Positions 53,523 to 63,631 are shown, numbered from the stretch's first letter. The stretch: DNA of 64,000 bases from Myroides indicus (GCF_004364575.1 NZ_SOAG01000015.1:17602-81601); one strand, 5' to 3'. Translations and numbers: made by a program. The notes: generated from the sequence alone by a model not told the origin.

Positions 53523-53681
53523 TATAAACGATATTTGAAAATATTTATTGTATTTTTTAAATGAAAAAGAGTGAAAATATGAATATACTATTAAAAAAAA
53601 TATAAAATTCGATTGTATGTTTTTTTTGATCTAAAAAAGAGTATATATTTACCTAGTGATAATAATTAAAAATTAGTAAAT

Positions 53682-53882
53682 ATGAAAACCAGACTAATGT
53701 TTGATTACGCAAAAACGATTTTAGAAAATGTAAGCTTTGATCCTAAATTGTTTTACAAAGAATTAGAAAAAGCAATTCATCAGATGTTACCTTACGACTT
53801 AGATCGACTTTTTAAATGGGTTAATGGTTTTGTACAGGAAAAACCAGAATTGTATGAATCTTTAAACTTAATAGATCAATAA
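53682..53882 (+). CDS. Small conserved flavobacterial protein
   Basis: Soluble helical protein of 66 residues, rich in aromatic and acidic residues (FDYAKTILENVSFDPKLF, MLPYDLDRLFKWV). No known domain. Length and sequence style match small conserved proteins I associate with Flavobacteriaceae, and it has its own terminator, so it is likely expressed. A TATATATTTA stretch about 35 bases upstream resembles a -7 box imperfectly. Confidence 0.7.
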   Translation: MKTRLMFDYAKTILENVSFDPKLFYKELEKAIHQMLPYDLDRLFKWVNGFVQEKPELYESLNLIDQ

Positions 53883-53889
53883 AACAGAT

Positions 53890-53920
53890 AGCCATTTTGA
53901 AACTTCAAAATGGCTTTTTT
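53890..53920 (+). terminator. Terminator after the 66-residue protein gene
   Basis: AGCCATTTTGAA and TTCAAAATGGCT form a perfect 12-bp stem with a 2-base loop and a T run. Confidence 0.92.
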
Positions 53921-53966
53921 ATATGAAACCTCCTTAATAATTAATATCTTTGATAAAATTTATAAG

Positions 53967-54527
53967 ATGTATTTGTATATCAAAAATATGGTATGCACCA
54001 GGTGCAAAATGGCTGTTGAAGACATTATACATTCTTTGGGGTATAAACTTGAAAAAGTAGAGTTGGGAGAGGTAGAGATAGGTGAAGAACTAACATCTAA
54101 ACAGGTGGAAGAGCTTAATAAAAAACTACAGACTCTGGGCTTTGAGATTTTGGATAATAGAAAAAGTCAGATAGTAACTAAAATTAAGAGTATTTTAATT
54201 GATCTTGTCCAAAATAGAGATGCTTGTTTAGATGTTCCGTTGTCAATATTTATAACCGATAACATAAATCAGGATTACAATACTCTTAGTCAGTTGTTTT
54301 CTCAATTGGAGTCCCTCACTATTGAACAATACTTTATTTTATTAAAGATAGAAAAAGTCAAAGAATTATTAGTTTATGATGAATTGAATCTGAAGGAGAT
54401 TGCTTATCGTTTGAATTATAGCAGTGTAGCTCATTTAAGCAAACAATTTAAAAAAACAACAGGTCTAACCCCTACTTATTTTAAAGCAACAGGGAGCCAA
54501 CGAAGAAAGTTGATTGATAAATTATAA
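53967..54527 (+). CDS. AraC-type regulator with metal-binding-like N terminus
   Basis: Protein of 186 residues from ATG 53967. The N terminus reads MYLYIKNMVCTRCKMAVED, the MxCxxC opening of heavy-metal-associated (HMA) domains, and continues with a ferredoxin-like pattern to about residue 70. The C-terminal half is an AraC double helix-turn-helix with LKEIAYRLNYSSVAHLSKQFKKTTGLTPTYFK. The Cys pair suggests metal sensing. No metal exporter or chaperone gene is adjacent, so the target is open. Starts before 53967 run through the preceding terminator and are unlikely. Confidence 0.88.
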   Translation: MYLYIKNMVCTRCKMAVEDIIHSLGYKLEKVELGEVEIGEELTSKQVEELNKKLQTLGFEILDNRKSQIVTKIKSILIDLVQNRDACLDVPLSIFITDNINQDYNTLSQLFSQLESLTIEQYFILLKIEKVKELLVYDELNLKEIAYRLNYSSVAHLSKQFKKTTGLTPTYFKATGSQRRKLIDKL

Positions 54528-54638
54528 AAGTAATAAGATTTACCAAAAACTAATAGTGCTTTATAGTCTTAATGAGGGTTGACAAATAGAGCTACAACAA
54601 TTACCAATCAGGACTAAATATTAACCAAGATAACTATA

Positions 54639-55037
54639 TTACTTTTTAGTTTTAGAGATTACTCTTATTAAAATATACTTGATAGAAGAATGATCTGTCG
54701 GAGGGTTGGGAATTTCTTCACGTTTGACTTCTAATTTATATTCGAAACCTTCTTCGTATTCAAAATTTTCAATATTCTGATACATTAACTGCCATTCGTC
54801 GTCGTCATTTTCTTTAACCAATAAACACTTTCCTTTAGCTACGCCGATACAATCTTCTAGATGATCTGCAATAATCAACGTTAAAATATCTTCCAATTCA
54901 CCAATTTTTTGAATTGAATTATCTTCAATTAATTGCTCTTCTGTCGTGATTAGATTATCGTGATTAGTTTTATCAGATTTACATGAAATTAAATAGGTAA
55001 TTGATAGTAATATAGTTGTAATGATATGTTTTTTCAT
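54639..55037 (-). CDS. DUF4377-like lipoprotein
   Basis: Protein of 132 residues with a lipoprotein signal ending LISC (Cys about 19). The C-terminal half fits DUF4377: CIGVAKGKCLLVKE, then W-x-LMYQNIENFEYEEGFEYKLEVK, which are conserved in envelope lipoproteins related to HslJ. The first half is acidic and disordered in appearance. A role in envelope stability is only suggested by family. It stands alone on the minus strand. Confidence 0.78.
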   Translation of the reverse strand: MKKHIITTILLSITYLISCKSDKTNHDNLITTEEQLIEDNSIQKIGELEDILTLIIADHLEDCIGVAKGKCLLVKENDDDEWQLMYQNIENFEYEEGFEYKLEVKREEIPNPPTDHSSIKYILIRVISKTKK

Positions 55038-55105
55038 TGTCTTATAAATATTATTAGTAAATTAAAAAAAACAATACTTTAAGCTAAATAATAATTACCT
55101 TATAT

Positions 55106-55139
55106 GAACACTCCTTTTCGACTTCAAAAGGAGTGTTCA
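55106..55139 (-). terminator. Stem-loop downstream of lpdA
   Basis: GAACACTCCTTTT pairs with AAAAGGAGTGTTC around a short loop, 8 bases past the lpdA stop. The T tract on the minus strand is weak, so termination would be less efficient. Confidence 0.6.
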
Positions 55140-55147
55140 CAATAAAA

Positions 55148-56539
55148 TCACAAGTGAATAACTTCTCCGTATGCATCAGCTACTGCTTCCATTACAGCTT
55201 CGCTCATAGTTGGGTGTGGATGTACAGCTTTTAAAATTTCATATCCTGTAGTTTCTAGTTTTCGAGCTACTACCGCTTCTGCAATCATATCCGTAACTCC
55301 GGCGCCAATCATATGGCATCCAAGCCATTCACCATATTTAGCATCAAAAATAACTTTTACAAAGCCGTCAGGGGTTCCTGCAGCTTTTGCTTTTCCAGAA
55401 GCAGAGAACGGAAATTTTCCTATTTTAATATCATATCCGACTTCTTTGGCTTTTTTCTCGGTCATTCCTACTGAAGCTATTTCAGGAGTAGCATAGGTAC
55501 ACCCTGGAATATTGCCATAGTCTAAAGGCTCTACATGATGCCCAGCTATTTTTTCCACACATAAAATTCCTTCAGCAGAAGCAACGTGAGCTAAAGCCTG
55601 TCCCGGTACAACATCACCAATAGCGTAATACCCAGGTATATTAGTTTGATAGAACTCATTGACTAAAATTTTATCTTTGTCAGTTGCAATACCTGTTTCT
55701 TCTAAGCCTATATTTTCAATATTAGTTTTGATTCCCACTGCTGATAAAACAACATCAGCTTCCAGTACCTCTTCGCCTTTTGCCGTTTTTACAGTTGCTT
55801 TCACACCTTCACCGCTGGTATCAACTTTCTCGACAGATGCATTTGTCATAATTTTTATTCCTGCTTTTTTCAAAGAGCGCTCAAATTGTTTGGAAACATC
55901 TTCGTCTTCTACGGGAACAATATTTGGCATAAATTCAACAATGGTCACCTCGGTTCCCATCGAGTTATAAAAATAAGCAAACTCTACCCCGATAGCTCCC
56001 GATCCTACTACAATCATTTTTTTAGGTTGTTGGGGTAAAGTCATAGCTTGACGATATCCGATAACTTTATTACCGTCTTGAGGAAGATTTGGAAGTTCTC
56101 TTGAACGGGCACCTGTAGCAATGATAATATGATCAGCAGAAATTTCAGACACTTTTCCGTCTTTATCGGTAACTTGTACTTTTTTGCCAGGTTTTACTTT
56201 TCCAAAACCATCAATAACTTCGATCTTGTTTTTTTTCATCAAGAATTGAACTCCTTTGCTCATTCCTTCAGCAACATTTCTGGAACGGGAAATAACAGCA
56301 TCAAAATCTTTATCTACATCACCATTAAGGGTTAGACCATAATCAGAAGCATGTTTTAAATATTCAAATACTTGAGCCGATTTTAAAAGTGCTTTGGTAG
56401 GAATACATCCCCAATTTAAACAGATTCCTCCTAAATTTTCTTTTTCAACAATTGCTACTTTAAAACCTAATTGTGATGCTCTAATTGCTGTTACGTACCC
56501 TCCCGGACCGCTTCCTAAAACAATAATATCGAATTTCAT
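55148..56539 (-). CDS. lpdA: Dihydrolipoyl dehydrogenase
   Basis: FAD-dependent E3 subunit of 2-oxo acid dehydrogenase complexes, 463 residues. FAD-binding GSGPGGYV near 9, redox disulfide GGICLNWGCIPTK near 37-49, NAD-binding VVGSGAIGVEF near 176 and the C-terminal active-site HPHPTMSEA near 440 are present. No E1 or E2 gene is adjacent, which is common in Bacteroidota. Single-gene unit. Confidence 0.97.
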   Translation of the reverse strand: MKFDIIVLGSGPGGYVTAIRASQLGFKVAIVEKENLGGICLNWGCIPTKALLKSAQVFEYLKHASDYGLTLNGDVDKDFDAVISRSRNVAEGMSKGVQFLMKKNKIEVIDGFGKVKPGKKVQVTDKDGKVSEISADHIIIATGARSRELPNLPQDGNKVIGYRQAMTLPQQPKKMIVVGSGAIGVEFAYFYNSMGTEVTIVEFMPNIVPVEDEDVSKQFERSLKKAGIKIMTNASVEKVDTSGEGVKATVKTAKGEEVLEADVVLSAVGIKTNIENIGLEETGIATDKDKILVNEFYQTNIPGYYAIGDVVPGQALAHVASAEGILCVEKIAGHHVEPLDYGNIPGCTYATPEIASVGMTEKKAKEVGYDIKIGKFPFSASGKAKAAGTPDGFVKVIFDAKYGEWLGCHMIGAGVTDMIAEAVVARKLETTGYEILKAVHPHPTMSEAVMEAVADAYGEVIHL

Positions 56540-56646
56540 AAATGTATATTTCTATATTTAAGGTACGAAAATAATCATTTTATTTTCGTTATTAAAATTT
56601 TACTCTTTAAAGTTTGCCTCAAAAAGATCAAACCTTGACTTTGTGA

Positions 56647-58401
56647 TTATGCTCCTTCAGCAATTTTAAATTGTGCTTCGTAAAGATTCTTATAATATCC
56701 GGTTTCTATTTCCAATAATTGTTTATGAGAGCCTTTTTCAACTACCTGTCCCTTATCCATAACTATAATTTCATCAGCGTTAATAATGGTTGCCAAACGA
56801 TGTGCAATGATAATGGAAGTTCTGTCTTTCGTTAGATAATCGGTTGCTTTTTGTATTAATTCTTCCGAGTGTGTATCGACTGAAGAAGTAGCTTCATCCA
56901 ATATTAAAATGCTTGGATTGCTGACATATGCTCGTAAAAAAGCAATTAGCTGTCGCTGTCCGGATGATAATGTAACTCCCCGTTCTTTAACGTTGTAATT
57001 ATACCCTTCGGGTAAACTTTTTATAAAGTCATGTATTCCTATTTTTTTAGCGGCTGCTATTACCTGCTCTTTGGAAATATCAGGATTGTGTAGGGTAATG
57101 TTGTTGTAGATAGTATCGCTAAATAAAAAAACGTCCTGTAACACAACTGCTATCTGCTTTCGAAGTGATGATAAGGTAAAATGGTCAATGTTGATATTGT
57201 CTATTTTTATTTCACCACTGTCAATTTCGTAAAAGCGATTTAACAAGTTAATGATGGTTGATTTTCCGGCTCCAGAGGAACCTACAATCGCAATTGTTTT
57301 CCCAGCTTCAATTTGGAGATTGATTCCTTTTAATACTTCAATATCTTTGATATAGCTAAAGCGGACATCTTTAAATTCAATATTTCCTCTAAATTGAAAA
57401 GCTTCCAGCGTGCCTCTCTCATCCATATTTTCTTCTGTTTCCAATACTGTAAAAACGCGTTCTGCCGCGATGATTCCCATCTGCATTACATTAAACTTAT
57501 CAGCAATCTGGCGCAAGGGGTTAAACAAAATGCTGATAAGCATTGTGTAAGCAAACAAATCTCCAAAAGAAGTTAAATTATCCCCCTCAACGATAGACAT
57601 GCCTCCGTACCAAATTACAAAACCTAAGGTTAGCGATGAAATAATATCTGCAATAGGGAAGAATATCGAGTTATAAAGAATATTTTTAAGCCAGGCTTTA
57701 TTGTGTTTTTCGTTTATTTCTTTAAATTTTTCATATTCAATATCTTCTCGTGTAAAAAGCTGAACGATTTTCATACCTGTAATGCGTTCTTGTACAAACG
57801 TATTGAGATTGGCAATCTGGGTGCGAACTTCCTGAAAAGCTGATTTCATTTTGAGTTGAAAAATACGGGTAGCGTAAACTAAAACGGGCATTCCTATAAT
57901 AACGATACAGCTCAATTTCCAATTCATGTAAAACATAATTCCCAACACCACCAACATTTTTAGCAGATCGCTTACAATCATAAATAACCCTTGACTAAAT
58001 ATACTGGCAATAGATTCAATATCGGAAACTGCTCTTGTTACTAATTTACCAACAGGTTCATTGTCAAAATAGCGCATTCTAAAACTTAAAATTTTATTGA
58101 ATAGATTCTGGCGCATGTCTTTTACAATATCTTGTCCTAGCCAGCTAGCCCAATAAGTAAAAAAGAATTGAGATACAACTTCAAAAATAAGCACGAGCCC
58201 CATTAATCCCACATAGATTAATAAACCATATTTATCCTGATGCTGGACGTAGCTGTCTACGGTTTGCTTGAGCATATAAGGACGCAATGCGGCAAATGCT
58301 GAAAGAGAAATAGCAAAGACAATAACCCAGTTAAACCTTTTTTGATAAGGTTTGGCATATTGCAATACTTTTTGGAGTGATATAGACTTTATACGTTTCA
58401 T
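56647..58401 (-). CDS. ABC transporter with fused membrane and ATPase domains (MsbA-like)
   Basis: Half-size exporter of 584 residues. Six hydrophobic segments lie in the first 310 residues. The ATPase part has Walker A GSSGAGKST near 375, signature LSSGQRQL near 475, Walker B ILILDEATSSVD near 497 and IAHRL near 530. It forms homo- or heterodimers. Family includes the lipid A flippase MsbA and multidrug exporters; the sequence alone does not decide. The start overlaps the truA stop by 4 bases, so both genes are coupled. Confidence 0.92.
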   Translation of the reverse strand: MKRIKSISLQKVLQYAKPYQKRFNWVIVFAISLSAFAALRPYMLKQTVDSYVQHQDKYGLLIYVGLMGLVLIFEVVSQFFFTYWASWLGQDIVKDMRQNLFNKILSFRMRYFDNEPVGKLVTRAVSDIESIASIFSQGLFMIVSDLLKMLVVLGIMFYMNWKLSCIVIIGMPVLVYATRIFQLKMKSAFQEVRTQIANLNTFVQERITGMKIVQLFTREDIEYEKFKEINEKHNKAWLKNILYNSIFFPIADIISSLTLGFVIWYGGMSIVEGDNLTSFGDLFAYTMLISILFNPLRQIADKFNVMQMGIIAAERVFTVLETEENMDERGTLEAFQFRGNIEFKDVRFSYIKDIEVLKGINLQIEAGKTIAIVGSSGAGKSTIINLLNRFYEIDSGEIKIDNINIDHFTLSSLRKQIAVVLQDVFLFSDTIYNNITLHNPDISKEQVIAAAKKIGIHDFIKSLPEGYNYNVKERGVTLSSGQRQLIAFLRAYVSNPSILILDEATSSVDTHSEELIQKATDYLTKDRTSIIIAHRLATIINADEIIVMDKGQVVEKGSHKQLLEIETGYYKNLYEAQFKIAEGA

Positions 58402-59138
58402 AAATAAGGGTACTCTATTTTTGTTAAAAATAAGCCTTTTCCCGGAACGGAAAAACCAGCCTGACTGCGATCTTTACTTTCTATAATTTTCTGAAAATCT
58501 GAAATAGTAATTTTTTCTAAGCCAACGTTAATTAATGTTCCCACAATGGCTCTAACCATATTGCGCAAAAAGCGATTGGCAGAAATAGTAAATACTAGTT
58601 GATTTTGACTGGGCAATGTTGTCCATTCCGCTTTAAAAACGGTGCAGTTAAATGTAAAAACATCAGTATGCTTTTTAGAAAAACATTCAAAATTTTCATA
58701 TCCCAGCAAGATTTTTGCGGCCTCATTCATCAGTTCTATATTTAATGGACGAAAGTGATAATAGCTCAGCGTGTTACAAAAAGCATCTTTAAAAAAGTGA
58801 ATGTGATATTCATAAGTTCTGGATATAGCGTCAAAACGAGCATGTGCATCTTTTGCAACGGGATGAATATGATAGATGACGATATCTGCAGGTAAAAAAG
58901 AGTTCAGTTTTTGGATGAGCACAGCATTGTCAAAAGAAATATTACTATCAAAATGAGCAAACATTTGTTTGGCATGTACTCCTGTGTCAGTTCTGCCGGC
59001 ACCTACCAACTCAATAGGCGTTTTAAGCAATGTAGAGATTGCTTGTGTTAGCGTTTCCTGCACTGTTTTAGCATTGGGTTGTGTTTGCCAGCCGTGATAT
59101 TGTGAACCGTTGTAAGCAAATTCCAAAAAATATCTCAA
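58398..59138 (-). CDS. truA: tRNA pseudouridine(38-40) synthase TruA
   Basis: Isomerises uridines 38-40 in the anticodon stem of many tRNAs, 246 residues from a TTG at 59138 (RYFLEFAYNGSQYHGWQTQP). The catalytic Asp lies in GAGRTDTGVHAKQMFAHF near 51-68. C-terminal FLRNMVRAIVGTLINVG is typical. A farther TTG at 59162 is inside a perfect -7 box and is rejected. Coupled to the downstream ABC exporter gene. Confidence 0.94.
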   Translation of the reverse strand: MRYFLEFAYNGSQYHGWQTQPNAKTVQETLTQAISTLLKTPIELVGAGRTDTGVHAKQMFAHFDSNISFDNAVLIQKLNSFLPADIVIYHIHPVAKDAHARFDAISRTYEYHIHFFKDAFCNTLSYYHFRPLNIELMNEAAKILLGYENFECFSKKHTDVFTFNCTVFKAEWTTLPSQNQLVFTISANRFLRNMVRAIVGTLINVGLEKITISDFQKIIESKDRSQAGFSVPGKGLFLTKIEYPYL

Positions 59139-59159
59139 AATGAAGTGTTTTATAAAGTA

Positions 59160-59167
59160 CAAATATA
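59160..59167 (-). promoter_or_regulatory. -7 promoter box of truA
   Basis: Minus-strand TATATTTG is a full match to TAnnTTTG, 21 bases before the TTG start at 59138. Confidence 0.65.
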
Positions 59168-59289
59168 CTCCATTTTTATAAGTCCTCTTGTTTCAGACTT
59201 TATAAAAATCTATGCGAAAAGACAGAAACTATCAACAGTTAAATCAACAAAAATCTCTACTTTTACCTTTTGGCAAATTAAATCAAAAG

Positions 59290-60558
59290 ATGAAAAAAAT
59301 ATTTTTAGCCATTGTATGGTGTTTTGTAATTGCTGTACAAGCCCAGGATTTTAATCAGTATTTTGAGCATAAGACATTGAGGTTAGATTATGTTTTTGGA
59401 GGAAATAATCAAGAGCAGTTTATCTTATTGGACGAATTGTCTTCTTATCCTTTATGGGCGGGGCGTACACATCATTTAAACCAAAATGTTTTACGTGGAA
59501 ATGGACAAGTACGGGTTTTTGATAAAATTACAGATAAGTTGATTTATACCACCAGCTTTAGTACTTTATTTCAAGAATGGCTTTCTACAGATGAAGCGGT
59601 TAAAGGGAATAAAAGTTTTGAAAATGTTTTTTTAGTTCCGTTTCCAAAAGATAAAGTAAAAATAGAACTCGTTTTATTTGATAGAGACGGAAAAGAAAAA
59701 AACAAAGTAGTACACGAGATTAATCCAAAAGATATATTAATTCATCGGAAAGGAATAAAAGATATCACAGACTACGAATATGTACAGCAAGCAACTGATC
59801 ATACAAAAGCAATAAATGTGGTATTTGTTGCCGAAGGTTTTACAAAAAGCGAAATGGATAAGTTTATGGATGCAGTAAAAATATCAATTGAACAAATTTT
59901 GCAGCATAAACCATTTGACAGATATGCGAATAACTTTAATTTTATTGCTGTAAAAAGTGAATCATCAGATTCAGGTGTCAGTGTGCCTCGAACCGGCGAT
60001 TGGAGAAAAACAGCTGTAGAATCTAATTTTGATACTTTTTATTCAGAACGATATTTAACGACGAACCGAATAAAAAAATTACACGATATTTTAGCTGGGA
60101 TCCCATATGAACACATTATTATTTTAGCTAATACAGATGTGTATGGCGGTGGTGGCATCTACAACTCCTATACATTAACCACAACAGGACATAAAGATTT
60201 TAAGCCCGTTGTAGTACACGAATTTGGTCATAGCTTTGCAGGATTGGCAGATGAATACTTTTACTCAAATGATGTGCTAAGTGATTTTATTTCTATCCGA
60301 TCCGAACCTTGGGAAAAAAACATTACCACTTTAGTAGATTTTGACAGCAAATGGAAAAACAGGTTAAAAAAGGATACACCTGTGCCAACTCCCGAAAAAG
60401 ATGCAGATAAATATAAAATAGGAGTATATGAGGGACTAAAGGGAGAAAAAATATATAAGGCAACTTTAGATTGCAGAATGAAAACTAATCAATATCCAGA
60501 GTTTTGTCCCGTTTGCCAAAATGCAATAGAAGATTTAATACTGTTTTATACAGAATAG
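59290..60558 (+). CDS. Secreted M64 family metallopeptidase
   Basis: Protein of 422 residues from ATG 59290, with a signal peptide (1-18, ending VQAQ). An N-terminal M64_N beta domain (about 20-145) precedes the peptidase domain. The zinc site is HEFGHSFAGLADEY near 307-320 (HExxH plus a downstream ligand), as in IgA peptidase M64. An SSDSGVSVPRTGDWRKT segment near 220 is also typical. C-terminal CxxC-like cysteines occur near 400. Exported peptidase, substrate unknown; many Bacteroidota carry one. Upstream starts would not give a signal peptide. Confidence 0.9.
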   Translation: MKKIFLAIVWCFVIAVQAQDFNQYFEHKTLRLDYVFGGNNQEQFILLDELSSYPLWAGRTHHLNQNVLRGNGQVRVFDKITDKLIYTTSFSTLFQEWLSTDEAVKGNKSFENVFLVPFPKDKVKIELVLFDRDGKEKNKVVHEINPKDILIHRKGIKDITDYEYVQQATDHTKAINVVFVAEGFTKSEMDKFMDAVKISIEQILQHKPFDRYANNFNFIAVKSESSDSGVSVPRTGDWRKTAVESNFDTFYSERYLTTNRIKKLHDILAGIPYEHIIILANTDVYGGGGIYNSYTLTTTGHKDFKPVVVHEFGHSFAGLADEYFYSNDVLSDFISIRSEPWEKNITTLVDFDSKWKNRLKKDTPVPTPEKDADKYKIGVYEGLKGEKIYKATLDCRMKTNQYPEFCPVCQNAIEDLILFYTE

Positions 60559-60579
60559 TTGTTGTTTTAAAACTTAAAA

Positions 60580-61089
60580 ATGAAGAAAATATTATTGTTG
60601 TCTGATACGCATGGCTGTATAGATGAATCTATTCTAAAATACGTGAGACAAGCTGATGAGGTTTGGCATGCCGGAGATATAGGAGATGTAATTGTAACGG
60701 ATACGATTAAAAAATTAAAGCCGATAAAAGCAGTTTACGGAAATATAGATGATAATAAAGTGCGGTTAGATTTTCCCGAAGAACTGTTTTTTGATTGTGA
60801 AGGAATGAAAGTTTACATGATACACATTGGAGGATATCCTGGAAAATACAAAGCCCATGTAAAAAAACAAATTGTTGAAAAAAAGCCGGATATTTATATT
60901 TGTGGACATTCCCATATTCTAAAAGTGCAATATGATCAAATAAATAGGGTGTTACATTTAAATCCGGGAGCTGCCGGTATTTCCGGATTTCATCATGTGC
61001 GAACCATGTTAAGATTTGAGATTGACAAAGGAAAAATAAGTAATCTTGAAATTATAGAGTGGTCAAAAAGTAAAAAAACCGAACTTTAA
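60580..61089 (+). CDS. YfcE/MJ0936-type metallophosphoesterase
   Basis: Phosphodiesterase of 169 residues with the complete two-metal signature: LLLSDTHG near 5-12, HAGDIGD near 31, YGNIDDN near 53, IHIGG near 85 and CGHSH near 108, NPGAAG near 131. Family members cleave cyclic or other phosphodiesters; the natural substrate is unknown. It lies 21 bases after the M64 gene. Its stop codon lies within the terminator stem. Confidence 0.92.
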   Translation: MKKILLLSDTHGCIDESILKYVRQADEVWHAGDIGDVIVTDTIKKLKPIKAVYGNIDDNKVRLDFPEELFFDCEGMKVYMIHIGGYPGKYKAHVKKQIVEKKPDIYICGHSHILKVQYDQINRVLHLNPGAAGISGFHHVRTMLRFEIDKGKISNLEIIEWSKSKKTEL

Positions 61090-61101
61090 AGTTCGGCTTT
61101 T
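61079..61101 (+). terminator. Terminator overlapping the phosphoesterase stop codon
   Basis: CCGAACTTT and AAAGTTCGG form a perfect stem (61079-61096) with almost no extra loop, followed by TTTT. The stem includes the last two codons and the TAA at 61087-61089. Confidence 0.8.
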
Positions 61102-61130
61102 TAACGCACTAATAAACTAAGATGTTAGGT

Positions 61131-61547
61131 TTATCGCAATCGATCTACAGATTTCACAAGATCTTCATCCTTTTTGATGGCTCTGTTTGCTAATACAAGA
61201 AACAGGATAGAAACAATCGGGAGGAACATCCCAATACCTTTCTCAGAAATCAACTCCGTGACTTCTCCAGATAAATTTAGAGAGCGGTAAACGAATAATC
61301 CTATTAGTATAAAGTTTAATATTATATTCAATCGGTTCAATACAAATTGTCGTTGTCTGTTTTTGTACCCCAATACAGTAATTACACTCAAAGCAGTAGA
61401 TAGCCCGAAGAGAATTGTATAGAAGGGAACCGCCATAAAATAAAAGCTATTACCTTCTCCATCTTTCCATAAAGGAAAGACAAAGGGTAAAATTCCCATA
61501 GCTACAAATACTAAAAACAAATAAATCGACTGGATTCTTTGTAACAT
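61131..61547 (-). CDS. DUF4293 family membrane protein
   Basis: Protein of 138 residues with four hydrophobic helices (about 6-24, 37-57, 68-88 and 102-120) and short polar loops. The MLQRIQSIYLFL opening and FVFPLW turn are the hallmarks of the Bacteroidota DUF4293 family. Function unknown. It is divergent from rho and convergent with the phosphoesterase gene, a neighbourhood often seen in Flavobacteriia. Confidence 0.92.
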   Translation of the reverse strand: MLQRIQSIYLFLVFVAMGILPFVFPLWKDGEGNSFYFMAVPFYTILFGLSTALSVITVLGYKNRQRQFVLNRLNIILNFILIGLFVYRSLNLSGEVTELISEKGIGMFLPIVSILFLVLANRAIKKDEDLVKSVDRLR

Positions 61548-61750
61548 AACGATACAGCTGTATTTTGATTTCGATCACAAAAATAATGTTTCTTTTTTGG
61601 AAAAACCTATTGTTTATTAAAATTAATTCGTAATATTGCACAAGTTCTGCCGTAAGTTCTTCATAATACGGCAATTCTATTTTTTAAATTTTTCCAATCT
61701 TAAATTTAAATTACAAAACTCAATATTTCATATAATCTATAAACATTTTT

Positions 61751-63568
61751 ATGTTTGATATTTCTGAATTAAAAAAAATGAAGGTAACAGACCTTCAGGA
61801 AATTGCTAAGAAAGCCAAAATAGCTAAGATAGCATCCTTGAAAAAAGATGAATTGATTTATAAAATTTTGGACTACCAAGCAATTAACCCGCATGCCGTA
61901 AAAACTGCTGAAAATGAACATGCTAAAGAGGTTGCTACATCTGTGGAGCAACAAAAAAATGTGAAAACAGAAGAAAAATCTTTAGAAGAAAAAAACTCAG
62001 TAGGAAAAGAGAAAATAAAAAGACCAAGAACAACAAAATCGCAAATTGAAGCTAAAAAAGCAGATAATTTAAGGTTTGAAAATAAGACTGTTTTAGAAAA
62101 AGAAAGCTTAACTTCTTCTTCTGAACCTGATACAAAAGAAGTTGTTGTTGATAGAAAAGTGGTCTCTTCCGATCAAAAAAAATTCAGTAAAGACAATAAA
62201 AAAGAAGTCTTTGCAAAAAGAAACCATACAAAGGAAAACAACAATTTTCCAAAGGAAGCGAAAGAACAGCAATCAGCAAAAAGCAAAGAAGCTGAAAGTA
62301 CAGATTCTGATCGCGAGATTGCGGCAGTTGAACAAAATAACAATAAAGATAAAGCCCCTGTTCAAACAGATTCTGAAAACAAAAAAAATCACAATAATAA
62401 TCAGAATGGAAAAAATGGTAAAAAAAATACCTACAGAGAGCCTGATTATGAATTTGACGGAATTATTGAAAGTGAGGGGGTTTTAGAAATGATGCCGGAC
62501 GGATATGGGTTTTTGCGCTCAGCAGATTACAATTATTTGTCTTCTCCGGATGATATTTATTTGTCACAATCACAAATCAGATTATTTGGATTAAAAACAG
62601 GAGATACCGTAAAAGGAGTTGTCCGACCTCCAAAAGAAGGAGAAAAATTTTTTCCGCTTGTTCGTGTTCTTAAAATTAACGGTCATGACCCGCAAACGGT
62701 CAGAGACAGAGTTTCTTTTGAACACCTGACACCTATATTTCCAAAAGAAAAATTTAAGCTGGACGAAAGGCGCAGTACAGTTTCTACTCGTATTATGGAT
62801 ATGTTCGCACCGATTGGAAAAGGACAGAGAGGGATGATCGTAGCTCAGCCAAAAACTGGAAAAACAATGTTGCTTAAGGATGTTGCCAATGCAATTGCTG
62901 CCAATCATCCTGAAGTTTATCTTATTGTCTTATTGATTGACGAGCGTCCTGAAGAGGTGACGGATATGCAAAGGAGTGTAAATGCTGAAGTTATTGCCTC
63001 TACCTTTGATGAACCAGCAGACAGACACGTAAAAGTTGCTAATATTGTTTTGGAAAAGGCAAAGCGCTTAGTAGAATGCGGACACGATGTAGTAATCTTA
63101 CTGGATTCCATCACTCGTTTAGCCCGGGCTTACAACACAGTTCAACCAGCATCAGGAAAAGTATTGAGCGGAGGAGTAGATGCCAATGCCCTGCAAAAAC
63201 CAAAACGCTTTTTTGGCGCTGCCAGAAATATAGAAAAAGGAGGCTCTTTAAGTATTCTTGCTACTGCTTTAGTAGATACCGGTTCAAAAATGGACGAAGT
63301 TATTTTTGAAGAATTTAAAGGAACCGGAAATATGGAGCTTCAACTAGATAGAAAATTGTCAAACAAACGTATTTATCCTGCTATTGACGTTACTTCATCA
63401 AGTACGAGAAGAGATGATTTATTGTTAGATGCAGCAGCTTTACAGCGTTTATGGGCAGTTAGAAAATATATTGATGATATGAATTCCGTAGAAGCCATGA
63501 CGTCCATCATTGACAATGTAAAATCAACAAGAAATAATGATGAGTTTTTAAAAACACTAAGTGATTAA
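61751..63568 (+). CDS. rho: Transcription termination factor Rho with long disordered insert
   Basis: Hexameric RNA helicase that ends transcription, 605 residues against about 420 in E. coli. The N-terminal Rho_N domain (1-45) is followed by a Lys/Glu/Asn/Ser-rich low-complexity insert of roughly 170 residues (about 57-227). The RNA-binding cold-shock domain follows (about 236-310, with [10 protein letters not shown]), then the ATPase with Walker A QPKTGKT near 363-369, [11 protein letters not shown] near 396 and [21 protein letters not shown] near 475. The whole catalytic part is intact. Inserts of this kind are typical for Bacteroidota. Confidence 0.97.
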   Translation: MFDISELKKMKVTDLQEIAKKAKIAKIASLKKDELIYKILDYQAINPHAVKTAENEHAKEVATSVEQQKNVKTEEKSLEEKNSVGKEKIKRPRTTKSQIEAKKADNLRFENKTVLEKESLTSSSEPDTKEVVVDRKVVSSDQKKFSKDNKKEVFAKRNHTKENNNFPKEAKEQQSAKSKEAESTDSDREIAAVEQNNNKDKAPVQTDSENKKNHNNNQNGKNGKKNTYREPDYEFDGIIESEGVLEMMPDGYGFLRSADYNYLSSPDDIYLSQSQIRLFGLKTGDTVKGVVRPPKEGEKFFPLVRVLKINGHDPQTVRDRVSFEHLTPIFPKEKFKLDERRSTVSTRIMDMFAPIGKGQRGMIVAQPKTGKTMLLKDVANAIAANHPEVYLIVLLIDERPEEVTDMQRSVNAEVIASTFDEPADRHVKVANIVLEKAKRLVECGHDVVILLDSITRLARAYNTVQPASGKVLSGGVDANALQKPKRFFGAARNIEKGGSLSILATALVDTGSKMDEVIFEEFKGTGNMELQLDRKLSNKRIYPAIDVTSSSTRRDDLLLDAAALQRLWAVRKYIDDMNSVEAMTSIIDNVKSTRNNDEFLKTLSD

Positions 63569-63599
63569 AAGTTAATTTTAAAATCATAAAAAAGCAAAG

Positions 63600-63631
63600 A
63601 AAGTTACTTGAGATTATCAGGTAACTTTTTT
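63600..63631 (+). terminator. Terminator after rho
   Basis: AAAGTTACTTGA pairs with TCAGGTAACTTT (one G-T pair) and leads into a run of seven or more T residues, 31 bases past the rho stop. Confidence 0.85.
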
